64,000 nucleotides of DNA, from positions 1 through 64,000 of the forward strand of contig JADBWH010000048.1 in assembly GCA_020404105.1 (NCBI GenBank), in the 5' to 3' direction. Below the pieces are notes generated by a model. It was given only the letters and a program-made list of their open reading frames with translations. It searched no databases and had not been told where the DNA came from. Source of the stretch: Pseudanabaena sp. M53BS1SP1A06MG. GTDB lineage: Bacteria; Cyanobacteriota; Cyanobacteriia; Pseudanabaenales; Pseudanabaenaceae. The position numbers and the translations under genes are program-made. Within the stretch, counting starts at the first letter, position 1. Every line of letters starts with the position of its first letter. Of this stretch, positions 55,580 to 64,000 are shown one piece after another.

Positions 55580-56437
55580 TTATATGTGACTATCTTTTTG
55601 AGAAACTTTTTGGGAAATTGTGTCAGGTAAACGCCGCCGCAATCCGTATAGCCAAACTAGACCCAAAATACCTAATGCAATCGCCACAAGACTGACGATT
55701 TGGGCAGTACGAAGCGATCCGAACATGAGGCTATCTGTCCGCAAACCTTCAATCCAAAAGCGTCCTAGACTATAGGTGATCGCATAAGTCATAGTTAACG
55801 TCCCAGTTCTGATTTTGGGAAATTTGAAGAATATAAACATTAAGATCGCGAATACACTGATATTCCAGACTGATTCATATAGAAATGTAGGATGAAAGTA
55901 TGACTGGTTTATAAATTCGGCTGGACGGCGATCAACAGGAATAAATAATTTCCAAGGTAGATCGGTGGGTCTACCAAAAGCTTCAGAATTAAAGAAATTG
56001 CCCCAACGCCCGATTGCTTGACCTAAAATCAGTGCAGGCATAACAATATCCGCCATTAACCATGCTGAGATTCTTTGGCGTTGGCAAAAAATAATTGTGG
56101 CAACTGTACCGCCAATAATTGCACCATGAATCGCGATGCCGCCTTCCCAAATTGCAAAAGCCTTATACCAAGGTTGATTTTGGAAACGTTGCCATTCAAA
56201 TAAAACATAATATAGACGGGCGCAGGGAATAGCGCCAACCACTAGCCAAATCGCTAGATTGCCGACCACATCTGGATCGATACCACGTTTTTTCGCAAGT
56301 TTCTGAGCTAATAGTGTGCCGACAACAACTGCGGAGGCAATCAACATTCCGTACCAACGTATCGAAAGCGGTCCGATTCCAAAGGCGATCGGACCTGGAG
56401 ATGTAAACTCAAATGCAAATGGTAAGAAGTTAAGCAT
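55580..56437 (-). CDS. lgt: Prolipoprotein diacylglyceryl transferase
   Basis: 285 residues with about seven membrane segments. The Lgt signature [16 protein letters not shown] (about 151) contains the conserved arginine and asparagine; IRWYGMLI near the N-terminus is also typical. It adds diacylglycerol to the cysteine of lipoprotein precursors in the plasma membrane (established knowledge). It lies between the cobalamin riboswitch and the VKOR gene on the same strand. Confidence 0.95.
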   Translation of the reverse strand: MLNFLPFAFEFTSPGPIAFGIGPLSIRWYGMLIASAVVVGTLLAQKLAKKRGIDPDVVGNLAIWLVVGAIPCARLYYVLFEWQRFQNQPWYKAFAIWEGGIAIHGAIIGGTVATIIFCQRQRISAWLMADIVMPALILGQAIGRWGNFFNSEAFGRPTDLPWKLFIPVDRRPAEFINQSYFHPTFLYESVWNISVFAILMFIFFKFPKIRTGTLTMTYAITYSLGRFWIEGLRTDSLMFGSLRTAQIVSLVAIALGILGLVWLYGLRRRLPDTISQKVSQKDSHI

Positions 56438-56511
56438 TAGGAATTATGTTGTGTGAAGTTAAAACAAGAATCTATTCAAAAACAAAATACTGTAAGCAGC
56501 ATTTTTGATGC

Positions 56512-57552
56512 TTAATGATCAGGCAACATATAAAGAAAGTTATGGTCGCCTTGATAGCCTGACAAATCTGCAAGCTTTTGGAGCGATTGCTCACCCGAAT
56601 AAAACTTGCCATTGATATCCCATGTAGGTACTGTTTGAATTTTGGCTGCTTCACATAATTGAGGTTGAGCATTCTTTCCATCGGGTAAGCATTCAATCCA
56701 GTTCAACTCAGCTAAAGCTTCTTTACCAAATAATTGCTTTTGTTTGTAGCAATGGGGACAGGTATAAAGAACATACATCTTTGCACCGATTTGTTTGAGA
56801 TGCTTTGCTAGGGAAATTTCGGCGTTGCCTGAAGTTGTCGTAACTTCCCAGCCGATCCCCTTTTTAGGTCTTGCTGTTGGTGTTTGGACAATTTGCTTCC
56901 CTGTGGCAGCATCAACGGGTAGAGTTACACTAGCGATCGGTTTGTTCACACTTCCATAAACAATAAATGTCCCAACAATAGTAAGAGTGGCGATGAGCGC
57001 ACCTGTGAAGAATAATTTTCCGATGTCTTCCCATTTGCGACCAATGACCGATAACACAAATAGACTGGTAGATAGTAGCGCAGAAGCGATGCAATAAAAA
57101 CAAGCAGCTTGAATTACAGTAACTAACAAATAAATCAAGTAGCCACTGAATATCATCATGGCAGTACCACCCATAAAGAGTAGTAATCCTGTCCAGTTAT
57201 CAAGCTTAGTGCGAAGTTCTTTTTGTTCTTGCTTAACTAATAAAGGTGCGATCGCAAAAGTAATCATACTGGCATATCCTAAACAGCCAAATAGCGATAG
57301 TGGTAACCCAAAAAGCTTGGCATAGGGAGACGTAAGCACAACATCACAAGCATTAGTTGGACAAGCCACTGACGATTGGGAAAAACTGACAAAGGTTAGA
57401 TAGGCAGTAATAACTACTCCTAATGTGGAAATACCAGCCATGATCGGGCGTTGATATCGCTGTAACCAAGTATGCGATCGCTGCTGGTTACGGAGTTCTT
57501 TGACTTTTTGAGCAGTGGATGAGATTGTCTCTTCAGGAATATTTTCGTTCAT
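56512..57552 (-). CDS. VKOR-thioredoxin fusion, disulfide-forming enzyme
   Basis: About 346 residues. A VKOR membrane domain (about 30-190; VACPTNACDVV and FYCIASALLS give the Cys pairs) is joined to a C-terminal thioredoxin-like domain with YTCPHCYKQK (CxxC). Such fusions oxidise quinone-linked disulfides in cyanobacteria and plastids (family knowledge). ATG 57552 (MNENIPEE) is preferred over TTG 57564. It starts 22 bp after the P-type ATPase stop, so the two may be cotranscribed. Confidence 0.9.
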   Translation of the reverse strand: MNENIPEETISSTAQKVKELRNQQRSHTWLQRYQRPIMAGISTLGVVITAYLTFVSFSQSSVACPTNACDVVLTSPYAKLFGLPLSLFGCLGYASMITFAIAPLLVKQEQKELRTKLDNWTGLLLFMGGTAMMIFSGYLIYLLVTVIQAACFYCIASALLSTSLFVLSVIGRKWEDIGKLFFTGALIATLTIVGTFIVYGSVNKPIASVTLPVDAATGKQIVQTPTARPKKGIGWEVTTTSGNAEISLAKHLKQIGAKMYVLYTCPHCYKQKQLFGKEALAELNWIECLPDGKNAQPQLCEAAKIQTVPTWDINGKFYSGEQSLQKLADLSGYQGDHNFLYMLPDH

Positions 57553-57574
57553 GATTTTTTGCAATATTTAAAGA

Positions 57575-59536
57575 TTATTTAAGAACTCTAGTCGCATTAG
57601 CGATCGCAGCTAAAGCCACACCGACATCTGCAAAAACTGCTTCCCACATAGTTGCCACACCAAAAGCCCCCAGCACAAGGAATACGGCTTTGATACTCAA
57701 CGCGAAAATGATATTTTGCCAGACAATACTGTGAGTTTTGCGAGCAATCTGAATTGCCTCGGCAATCTTGACAGGAGAATCATTCATAATCACTACGTCC
57801 GCCGTCTCGATCGCGGCATCGGAACCTAAACCACCCATGGCAATACCGACATCTGCTCTGGCGAGTACAGGTGCATCATTGATGCCATCACCAACATAGA
57901 TAACTTTTTCGGTTTTGCTTGATTTGCTGAGAATCTCCTCGAAAGCAGTGACCTTTCCTTCTGGCAACAATTCCGCCACATAGGAATCCAGCCCTAACCG
58001 ACCAGCGATATCAGCAGCAACACCATCGTTATCACCAGAGAGCATAATCACTCGCTTGATGCCAATCTGGTGCAGATCTTGGATCGCTTTAACTGCATCA
58101 TCTTTAATTTCATCAGCCGCGATGATGTAACCTGCATACTGATTATCTACGGCTAGATGCACCACGCTACCAGAGACTTGACAAGTATTGTGAGCAATAT
58201 TCTCGCGATGGAGAAGGCGATCATTACCCGCAATCACAAGGCGATCGCCGACCATCGCCCGAATGCCATGCCCAGCAATTTCTTCGTAATCAGTAACTTT
58301 GGTTAAATCTAATTCTCCTTTGTATGCTTCTTTAATAGATTGAGCGATCGGATGCGTAGACTGCGCTTCGATATGACTTGCAATAGATAATAATTCATCT
58401 TGGCTAAATCCATTCTGCGGTAAAATCTGCGTGACTTGGAAGGTTCCCTTCGTCAAAGTTCCTGTTTTATCAGAAACAACTGTTTTCACATCGTTCAATA
58501 CATCTAAGAATGTCGAACCTTTAATTAAAATACCCTTCTTTGCCGCTCCACCAATGCCCCCAAAATAGCCTAGAGGAATACTAATCACCAAACCACAAGG
58601 ACAAGAAATTACCAGGATAACTAAGGCTCGATATACCCATTCTGCCGAAGTTGCAGTAGGAATAACTAGGGGCGGGATAATTGCGATCGCCAAAGAAACA
58701 AACACTACAATTGGTGTATATATCTTCGCGAACTTGGTAATTAATTTCTCAGTTTCTGCTTTTTTACTACTAGCATTTTCTACTAAGTCGAGAATTTTGG
58801 CGATCGAAGATTCTCCAAATAACTTAGTGACTTGAATATCCAAAATCCCAGTTTTATTGATCGTTCCTGCTAGGGCAGCATCACCTACTTTGACAGAACG
58901 CGGCACAGATTCACCTGTCAGAGCAGAAGTATCGATTTGAGAAGTTCCAACAATTATAGTGCCATCAAGGGGAATCTTTTCTCCTGCTGTCACCGTAATC
59001 ACGTCGCCGATCTTGACTTTGTTAGGAGAAGTCTTGGTAATCACACCATTCACTTTCAGGTTGGCATAGTCGGGACGGACTTCTAAAACAGCTTTAATTG
59101 ATCGCCTTGAATTACCAACAGCATATTCTTGGAAAAGTTCTCCCACTTTGAAGAACAGCATCACGCCGACAGCTTCGGGTAATTGATGAATTGCGATCGC
59201 CCCTAATGTGGCAATGGTCATCAAGAAATTCTCATCAAAGAATCTGCCTTTGAGAATATTCTTGCCTGCGATCGTCAGCACATTCCAACCACTTAATAAA
59301 TAGGCTGGAATTAGAATCAAATACTCGGCAAAACTGTAAGGAGTATTATGCAGAGGTTGGTTATAAATAGAACCCATCAATAACAGGGCAGTCACCACAA
59401 CCACTGGAATTACTTCTTTTTTAAGATCGAACTCCCCAGCCTCATGACTATGCTCGTGGTCGTCACCTTCTTCATGATCATGATCGTGATTCTTGGGGCT
59501 TTTAGGCTCATCATCACCGCAACAGCAACTTGACAT
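57575..59536 (-). CDS. Zn/Cd-transporting P-type ATPase (ZiaA/CadA-like)
   Basis: About 653 residues. The N-terminus is Cys/His-rich (SSCCCGDDE, HDHDHEEGDDHEHSHE) and lacks a standard HMA domain. P-type motifs are complete: CPCGL in the metal channel, phosphorylation site DKTGTLTKG, TGES, GDGINDAPVL. It exports Zn(II) or Cd(II) (family knowledge). A longer start at 59560 would place an ArsR/SmtB operator inside the gene; ATG 59536 has AGGA seven bases upstream and is chosen. It lies 80 bp after the regulator gene that should control it. Confidence 0.9.
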   Translation of the reverse strand: MSSCCCGDDEPKSPKNHDHDHEEGDDHEHSHEAGEFDLKKEVIPVVVVTALLLMGSIYNQPLHNTPYSFAEYLILIPAYLLSGWNVLTIAGKNILKGRFFDENFLMTIATLGAIAIHQLPEAVGVMLFFKVGELFQEYAVGNSRRSIKAVLEVRPDYANLKVNGVITKTSPNKVKIGDVITVTAGEKIPLDGTIIVGTSQIDTSALTGESVPRSVKVGDAALAGTINKTGILDIQVTKLFGESSIAKILDLVENASSKKAETEKLITKFAKIYTPIVVFVSLAIAIIPPLVIPTATSAEWVYRALVILVISCPCGLVISIPLGYFGGIGGAAKKGILIKGSTFLDVLNDVKTVVSDKTGTLTKGTFQVTQILPQNGFSQDELLSIASHIEAQSTHPIAQSIKEAYKGELDLTKVTDYEEIAGHGIRAMVGDRLVIAGNDRLLHRENIAHNTCQVSGSVVHLAVDNQYAGYIIAADEIKDDAVKAIQDLHQIGIKRVIMLSGDNDGVAADIAGRLGLDSYVAELLPEGKVTAFEEILSKSSKTEKVIYVGDGINDAPVLARADVGIAMGGLGSDAAIETADVVIMNDSPVKIAEAIQIARKTHSIVWQNIIFALSIKAVFLVLGAFGVATMWEAVFADVGVALAAIANATRVLK

Positions 59537-59553
59537 ACTAAATCCTGAATATA

Positions 59554-59567
59554 TGAACAACTATTCA
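59554..59567 (-). promoter_or_regulatory. SmtB/ZiaR-type operator
   Basis: TGAACAACTATTCA is an inverted repeat (TGAA-N6-TTCA) with AT-rich flanks, the form of cyanobacterial SmtB/ZiaR operators. It lies between the regulator gene and the ATPase gene, 17 bp before the ATPase start. Confidence 0.75.
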
Positions 59568-59616
59568 ATAGATTAACACTAAATTTAGTCTCTATTGATT
59601 TTCAAATCAATAAACT

Positions 59617-60012
59617 TTACGACTCGACTTCTTGCAAATGGTTGGCAACTTCTCGGTAAAGATTAACTATATGCTTGTCCGCAAGGCTGTAGTAAACATT
59701 CCGCCCTTCTTTGCGATAGGTCACTAATCTCGCCGATCGCAAAATTCGCAGTTGATGAGACACTGCCGAATCACTCATTTTCATGGCTATAGCCAAATCA
59801 CAAACACATAATTCTTGTCCTGTGAGAGCAGATATGAGCCGCAATCGGTGAGGATCAGACAACACTGCGAAAAAATCTGCCATCTGTTGTGCTTGTTCGG
59901 GCGCGACGATCTCAGACTGACAAGCAACCACCTTATCTAGATGCACCAGACGAATCTCACAGTTTGGCGCATCATCAGTTGTTATAGGCTCTGTTTTCGA
60001 TTTGGCTGGCAT
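59617..60012 (-). CDS. ArsR/SmtB-family metal-responsive repressor
   Basis: 131 residues with a winged-helix fold. The DNA-recognition helix is [15 protein letters not shown]. The alpha-5 metal site [17 protein letters not shown] matches the Asp/His...His/Glu pattern of SmtB/ZiaR. The alpha-3 region ELCVCDLA has two Cys, and the N-terminal extension has further Cys ([15 protein letters not shown]), which fit a ZiaR-like Zn sensor. Release of DNA on Zn binding is expected (family knowledge). A Fur-type box and a weak dyad lie before its start. Confidence 0.9.
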   Translation of the reverse strand: MPAKSKTEPITTDDAPNCEIRLVHLDKVVACQSEIVAPEQAQQMADFFAVLSDPHRLRLISALTGQELCVCDLAIAMKMSDSAVSHQLRILRSARLVTYRKEGRNVYYSLADKHIVNLYREVANHLQEVES

Positions 60013-60024
60013 GGCAATAAAAAT

Positions 60025-60039
60025 TGATAATCATTTTCA
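60025..60039. promoter_or_regulatory. Fur-family 7-1-7 box
   Basis: TGATAATCATTTTCA matches the 7-1-7 palindrome TGATAAT-N-ATTATCA except for one base. It is 12 bp before the ArsR-type start. A Fur, Zur or PerR protein could bind. Confidence 0.5.
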
Positions 60040-60094
60040 ACTTTAATCTTACCAGAGCCTTATTTTTACTTCGAGTCTTATTTTGTCATTTAAG

Positions 60095-61576
60095 CTATGC
60101 TTGCATATCCACAATCCCCATCATCCCTAGATCTTCATGGTCGAGTACATGACAGTGATATACCGTTTTTCCTACAAAATCGCGAAATGGAATCCGAATC
60201 CGCACTGTTTCCTTAGCGCGAACTCGCAGGGTATCTTCCCATGATTGATAGGGATCGGGCTTGCCATTGCGATCGATTACTTGAAAAGGATTTGTATGCA
60301 AGTGAAACGAGTGTTCCATACCATCAGGATCTACGTTTGCGATCTCCCAATCTTCAGTAGTCCCTAATTTTACGGCAGCATCCACTCGATTCATATCAAA
60401 AGTTTTGCCATTAAATAGAAATGTCATTTGCATCCCCATTCCTATTCCCATTGCCATCGACATTTCAATGCAGCGGGTTTTGACTGGTTGAGGTAATACT
60501 TCAACGGGAATGAGCTTTTGTGGTAATGGTAGTGGCTTTGCCAGCGCGTCTTTATAAGCGATCGTAGCAATAACTTGGTTTGCATTCGCTTCAGTTGCAG
60601 GATTCCCCATCATGCCGCCATGATTCATACCGCCCATCATTGCTAATCCACCGCGATCATAAGGTAAATTTAGTAACCGATATTGTTTGGGATTGCGATC
60701 GCCCCGAACTAATACTTCTGCACGTTCACCAGGGGATAATAGAATTTCTTTTAGCTCGACAGGTTCGGCGATCGCACCACCATCAGTAGCAATCAAATAA
60801 AACGGATGATCTTCGAGACTGAGACGATAAAAACGGGATGTGGAAGCATTGATCATCCGCAAGCGCAACAAGCCGCCAGAGGCTAAAGAAAATGTGGGAT
60901 TTACTTGTCCGTTAACGGTAAGAATTGCTCCTTCCCGTCCGCGCATAACGTCCATATGATTAGGGACAGGAATTTTGCCATTCGCATCTAGAGCAAAATC
61001 TTTCAAAAACAAAAACTCTTCTTTAGCGGCTCGAATTTCAGGAATTTCATCTAATGCACCACGCACAATAAAGATTCCTCCTAAACCCGCAAATACCTGT
61101 TCGGCGACCATTTCATGCATATGGGGATGATAGAAAAACGTTCCCGCAGGATGATTTTTGGGTAGGGTAAATTCATAGGTTTCAGTTTCACCAGAGGGAA
61201 CGGAAAGAAAAGCATTGTCAGCTTTGCCTGTAGGCGGAATGTGCAGCCCGTGATAGTGGAGATTTGTGGCTTGGGATAGCTTGTTGGTGAAACGGATGCG
61301 TACAGAGTCCCCAGCTTTTGCTTCTAATCTCGGTCCTGGGATTAGCCCGTTATAGGTCAATAAGTTCCCCTGTTGTTGCCCCAATTTGATGAGGCTGGGA
61401 CGTGCTTCTAAAGCCACATCTAATAAGCCATTGGGATTAGTTGTAAATACTTCAGCACCATTAGTCTTTTGAGGAAGTGACATTGAGGTACTAGCCCAAC
61501 TGCATTGGGTTAATAGTACAGATCCAGTAGCACCAGCACTAAGTGAGAGAAACCTACGTCGATTAATGGAATTCAT
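60095..61576 (-). CDS. Multicopper oxidase, CueO/CopA-like, Tat-exported
   Basis: 493 residues. An RRRFLSLSAGATGS twin-arginine signal starts the protein. Copper ligands are visible in HYHGLHIPP (about 103), FYHPHMHEMV (about 149), HSFHLHTNPF (about 424) and YHCHVLDHEDLGMM (about 472). A Met-rich segment (GGMNHGGMMG, about 316) may bind Cu(I). The enzyme oxidises Cu(I) or a phenolic substrate outside the membrane (family knowledge). A TTTCAT repeat points at it from 61693-61709, so copper control by the nearby two-component system is inferred. Confidence 0.92.
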   Translation of the reverse strand: MNSINRRRFLSLSAGATGSVLLTQCSWASTSMSLPQKTNGAEVFTTNPNGLLDVALEARPSLIKLGQQQGNLLTYNGLIPGPRLEAKAGDSVRIRFTNKLSQATNLHYHGLHIPPTGKADNAFLSVPSGETETYEFTLPKNHPAGTFFYHPHMHEMVAEQVFAGLGGIFIVRGALDEIPEIRAAKEEFLFLKDFALDANGKIPVPNHMDVMRGREGAILTVNGQVNPTFSLASGGLLRLRMINASTSRFYRLSLEDHPFYLIATDGGAIAEPVELKEILLSPGERAEVLVRGDRNPKQYRLLNLPYDRGGLAMMGGMNHGGMMGNPATEANANQVIATIAYKDALAKPLPLPQKLIPVEVLPQPVKTRCIEMSMAMGIGMGMQMTFLFNGKTFDMNRVDAAVKLGTTEDWEIANVDPDGMEHSFHLHTNPFQVIDRNGKPDPYQSWEDTLRVRAKETVRIRIPFRDFVGKTVYHCHVLDHEDLGMMGIVDMQA

Positions 61577-61692
61577 ATATATTCAGGCTATGAGCCATGA
61601 CAAAGAGAGCTAGGAATAATGACGTAGAGACTTGATTGAAGGGTTTAATACATCTCTAGCCATTACTTTTATCTCTAGTTTGACTTGGCACA

Positions 61693-61709
61693 ATGAAATC
61701 AAGATGAAA
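61693..61709 (-). promoter_or_regulatory. TTTCAT-N5-TTTCAT direct repeat (site 5)
   Basis: On the minus strand the repeat is exact with spacer CTTGA. It is oriented towards the multicopper oxidase, 116 bp before its start. Confidence 0.7.
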
Positions 61710-61754
61710 TATCCTGTTTGCTTACAAACCTTAATAAATTTTTAATTCAGCTAA

Positions 61755-61771
61755 TTTCATAGTGGTTTCAC
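61755..61771 (+). promoter_or_regulatory. TTTCAT-N5-TTTCAC direct repeat (site 6)
   Basis: A near-exact copy (second word TTTCAC) with spacer AGTGG, 48 bp before the RND pump gene. The two divergent genes each have their own site, in the orientation towards them. Confidence 0.65.
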
Positions 61772-61819
61772 AATCCTATGAAACAATGATTAGCTTATCG
61801 GTTCACCATAATTCAATTC

Positions 61820-64000
61820 ATGCTCAATGCCGTTGTCAAATGGTCGATCGCGCAGCGTTGGCTAGTAGTGATTGCCTCAATCTTAATCTTACTCTGGGGA
61901 TTTCGGGTATTAACCCAGATGCCCCTAGATGTATTTCCTAACTTTGCGCCGCCACAGGTGGAAATTCAAACTGAGGCGACAGGGTTAGCTCCTGAAGAAG
62001 TAGAATCTCTAGTGACAAGACCGATTGAGAGTGCCATTAATGGAACCCCTGGTGTAGAAAAGGTACGTTCATCTTCGGCAGTGGGCATTTCGGTTGTGAA
62101 AGTAATATTCACTTGGGATACAGATATCTATCGGGCGAGACAGTTAGTTACAGAGCGATTGCAACAAGCCCAGAGTCAATTACCTAAGGGTGTTGGTATA
62201 CCGCAGATTTCTCCGATTAGTTCTCCGATTGGGGCGGTCGCTAAATATGCCTTCACTATAGAAGAAGGGGGTAAAACCAGCTTAATGGAAGTACGGCGCA
62301 TCGTTGATTGGCAGGTAAAAAATCGGCTGTTAGCAGTTCCAGGGGTAACGCAGGTTGTAATCTTTGGTGGTGATATTCGTCAGTATCAGGTATTAGTCGA
62401 TCCAGTTAAATTGCAACAATATGATGTGACTTTAGCAGAAGTTACCGAAGCTGCAAGAAAAGCAAATGTGAACGCGGCGGGTGGATTCTTGACTAGTCCA
62501 GATCGCGAACTCTTGATACGTGGGATTGGACGGATTGAATCAGCAGAACAATTACAGAAATCGGTAATTAAATCTCAAAGAGGAGTGCCAGTATTACTCA
62601 GTCAAGTTGCCGATGTCAGAATTGGTGCAGAGCTAAAGCGGGGAGACGGGAATCTCAATGGGAAAAAATCGGTTGTGGTAATTGTGAACAAACAGCCGAA
62701 CGCTGATACTCCTTCAGTTACCAGAGCCGTAGAAATAGCGATCGCGGAAATTAAGCAAGGACTACCAAGCGATGTCAAGGTCGAAACTACTTTTCGCCAA
62801 GAAGAATTTATCGAGGCATCCCTTAAAAATGTTGAGGAATCCTTGCGGGATGGCACGATTATTGTATCTGTAGTTTTGATTCTATTTTTGATGAATTGGC
62901 GCACTGCCGTAATTTCTCTGAGTGCGATTCCGATTTCGCTGTTGCTGGGGATGATGGTGCTGTCATGGACGGGACAGGGGATCAACACGATGACCTTGGG
63001 AGGATTGGCGGTAGCGATCGGTTCGGTTGTGGATGATGCGATCGTGGATATGGAAAATGTCTATCGCCGTTTGCGAGAGAATCAATTAACGGGAACACCA
63101 GTACCGCCTTTAGAAGTAGTTTTTAACGGCTCAGTGGAAGTTCGAGTTAGCGTTCTCTTTTCGACTGTCATTATTGCGGTGGTATTTGCGCCAATTTTTG
63201 CCCTGTCGGGAGTGGAAGGTCGAATTTTTACGCCGATGGGTGTCGCCTATTTGCTCTCGATTGTTGCTTCTACTTTGGTAGCTCTAACCCTAACTCCTGC
63301 TCTTTGTGCCTTGCTCTTGGTAAATCGCCCTTTACCTCCTGATGAGACTTGGTTAGCGCATAAGTCTCAACAAGTTTATCGTCCTGCTATAGTCTTCGCC
63401 ATTCGTCGCCCTAGTATTGTTTTGGGAGTAGCGATCGCCGCTTTGATTGCTTCGATGATTATCTTGCCATCCCTCGGTCGAGTATTTTTACCCGAATTTC
63501 AAGAGCGATCGCTAGTAATTTCCACAGTTCTCTATCCTGGGGTTTCACTGGAAACTACTAATCAGGTTAGTTTGGTTGTGCAAGAACATCTTAAAGATGA
63601 TAAACATTTTGATGCTTTGCAACTGCGATCTGGACGCGCCCCTGGAGATAGCGATGTCGGCGGTGTAAACTTTGCGGAACTAGATGTGGAACTCAGTGAA
63701 TCAGGCGTGAAAAAACGTGAGGAAAGCGTCGAAATTCTTCGCAAAGAATTTGCAAAAATCCCTGGGGTAGCGGTAAATATTGGTGGCTTTATTTCCCATC
63801 GACTTGATGAGGTGCTTTCTGGTGTGCGAAGTGCGATCGCTGTCAAGATTTTTGGTGCTGATTTAGAGCAATTGCGAATCATCGGTCAACAAGTCCAATC
63901 CGCGATGAATAACGTTAATGGGATCGTAGATTTGCAAGTAGAACCACAAGTCCCGATTAAACAATTACAGATTCGCTTCGATCGCGATGCTGCATCTCGT
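61820..64000 (+). CDS. RND heavy-metal efflux pump (CusA/CzcA-like), 3' end cut by window edge
   Basis: The first 727 residues are visible. The N-terminal helix (LNAVVKWSIAQRWLVVIAS) is followed by the porter domain (PLDVFPNFAPPQVEIQTEA; VTRPIESAINGTPGVEKVRS), membrane helices including the acidic motif GGLAVAIGSVVDDAIVDMEN, and a second porter region. This is the heavy-metal RND layout, so Cu, Ag, Co, Zn or Cd export is likely (family knowledge). The paired adaptor is at 50210, and no outer-membrane gene is visible. The frame remains open to the edge. Confidence 0.9.
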   Translation, partial: MLNAVVKWSIAQRWLVVIASILILLWGFRVLTQMPLDVFPNFAPPQVEIQTEATGLAPEEVESLVTRPIESAINGTPGVEKVRSSSAVGISVVKVIFTWDTDIYRARQLVTERLQQAQSQLPKGVGIPQISPISSPIGAVAKYAFTIEEGGKTSLMEVRRIVDWQVKNRLLAVPGVTQVVIFGGDIRQYQVLVDPVKLQQYDVTLAEVTEAARKANVNAAGGFLTSPDRELLIRGIGRIESAEQLQKSVIKSQRGVPVLLSQVADVRIGAELKRGDGNLNGKKSVVVIVNKQPNADTPSVTRAVEIAIAEIKQGLPSDVKVETTFRQEEFIEASLKNVEESLRDGTIIVSVVLILFLMNWRTAVISLSAIPISLLLGMMVLSWTGQGINTMTLGGLAVAIGSVVDDAIVDMENVYRRLRENQLTGTPVPPLEVVFNGSVEVRVSVLFSTVIIAVVFAPIFALSGVEGRIFTPMGVAYLLSIVASTLVALTLTPALCALLLVNRPLPPDETWLAHKSQQVYRPAIVFAIRRPSIVLGVAIAALIASMIILPSLGRVFLPEFQERSLVISTVLYPGVSLETTNQVSLVVQEHLKDDKHFDALQLRSGRAPGDSDVGGVNFAELDVELSESGVKKREESVEILRKEFAKIPGVAVNIGGFISHRLDEVLSGVRSAIAVKIFGADLEQLRIIGQQVQSAMNNVNGIVDLQVEPQVPIKQLQIRFDRDAASR

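Overview
The window is typical cyanobacterial DNA. It has many HIP1 palindromes (GCGATCGC), a xisH/xisI pair, a DUF2808 protein, a VKOR-thioredoxin fusion and a SmtB/ZiaR-type zinc regulator. The species, and whether this is chromosome or plasmid, cannot be decided from the sequence. No tRNA, rRNA or CRISPR array was seen.

Left end (1-8.5 kb): a mobile-element type helicase runs off the left edge, preceded by a terminator-like hairpin. Next is a cluster of inverted repeats in front of a small octapeptide-repeat protein (STSQ-Y/G-GG). A two-gene Gabija system (gajA, gajB) follows, bracketed by an imperfect 23-bp direct repeat. Then come a truncated membrane protein and degenerate DNA.

Defence block (9-34.3 kb): two divergent operons share a 250-bp promoter region. 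The minus-strand operon reads DrmD-like SNF2 helicase, large PglX/DrmMI-like adenine methyltransferase, XisH nuclease, XisI, and an 1811-aa DEAH helicase with DUF1998 and a C-terminal Vsr/DUF559-like nuclease. The plus-strand operon reads two sacsin/HSP90-type GHKL ATPases (710 and 1830 aa) and a second SNF2 helicase. This looks like a DISARM/Druantia-related array with unusual parts and is the best candidate here for an undescribed system.

Mobile edge (34.4-38.6 kb): three small hypothetical genes face an AAA ATPase-nuclease gene that is followed directly by a complete tyrosine recombinase.

Membrane, metal and signalling part (38.7-64 kb): the first OmpR/histidine kinase pair lies beside two COG4705 membrane proteins, an MFS transporter and a PepSY protein. 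UppP, a small protein and a PAP2 phosphatase follow. A second OmpR/kinase pair (CopRS-like) sits among copper and metal genes: DUF2808, an RND adaptor, MntH, YnfA, a cobalamin-riboswitch operon with CbtB, Lgt, VKOR, a Zn/Cd P-type ATPase with its ArsR/SmtB regulator and operator, a multicopper oxidase and the start of an RND pump. Six copies of the direct repeat TTTCAT-N5-TTTCAT lie in promoters of this part and outline a likely regulon of the second pair.
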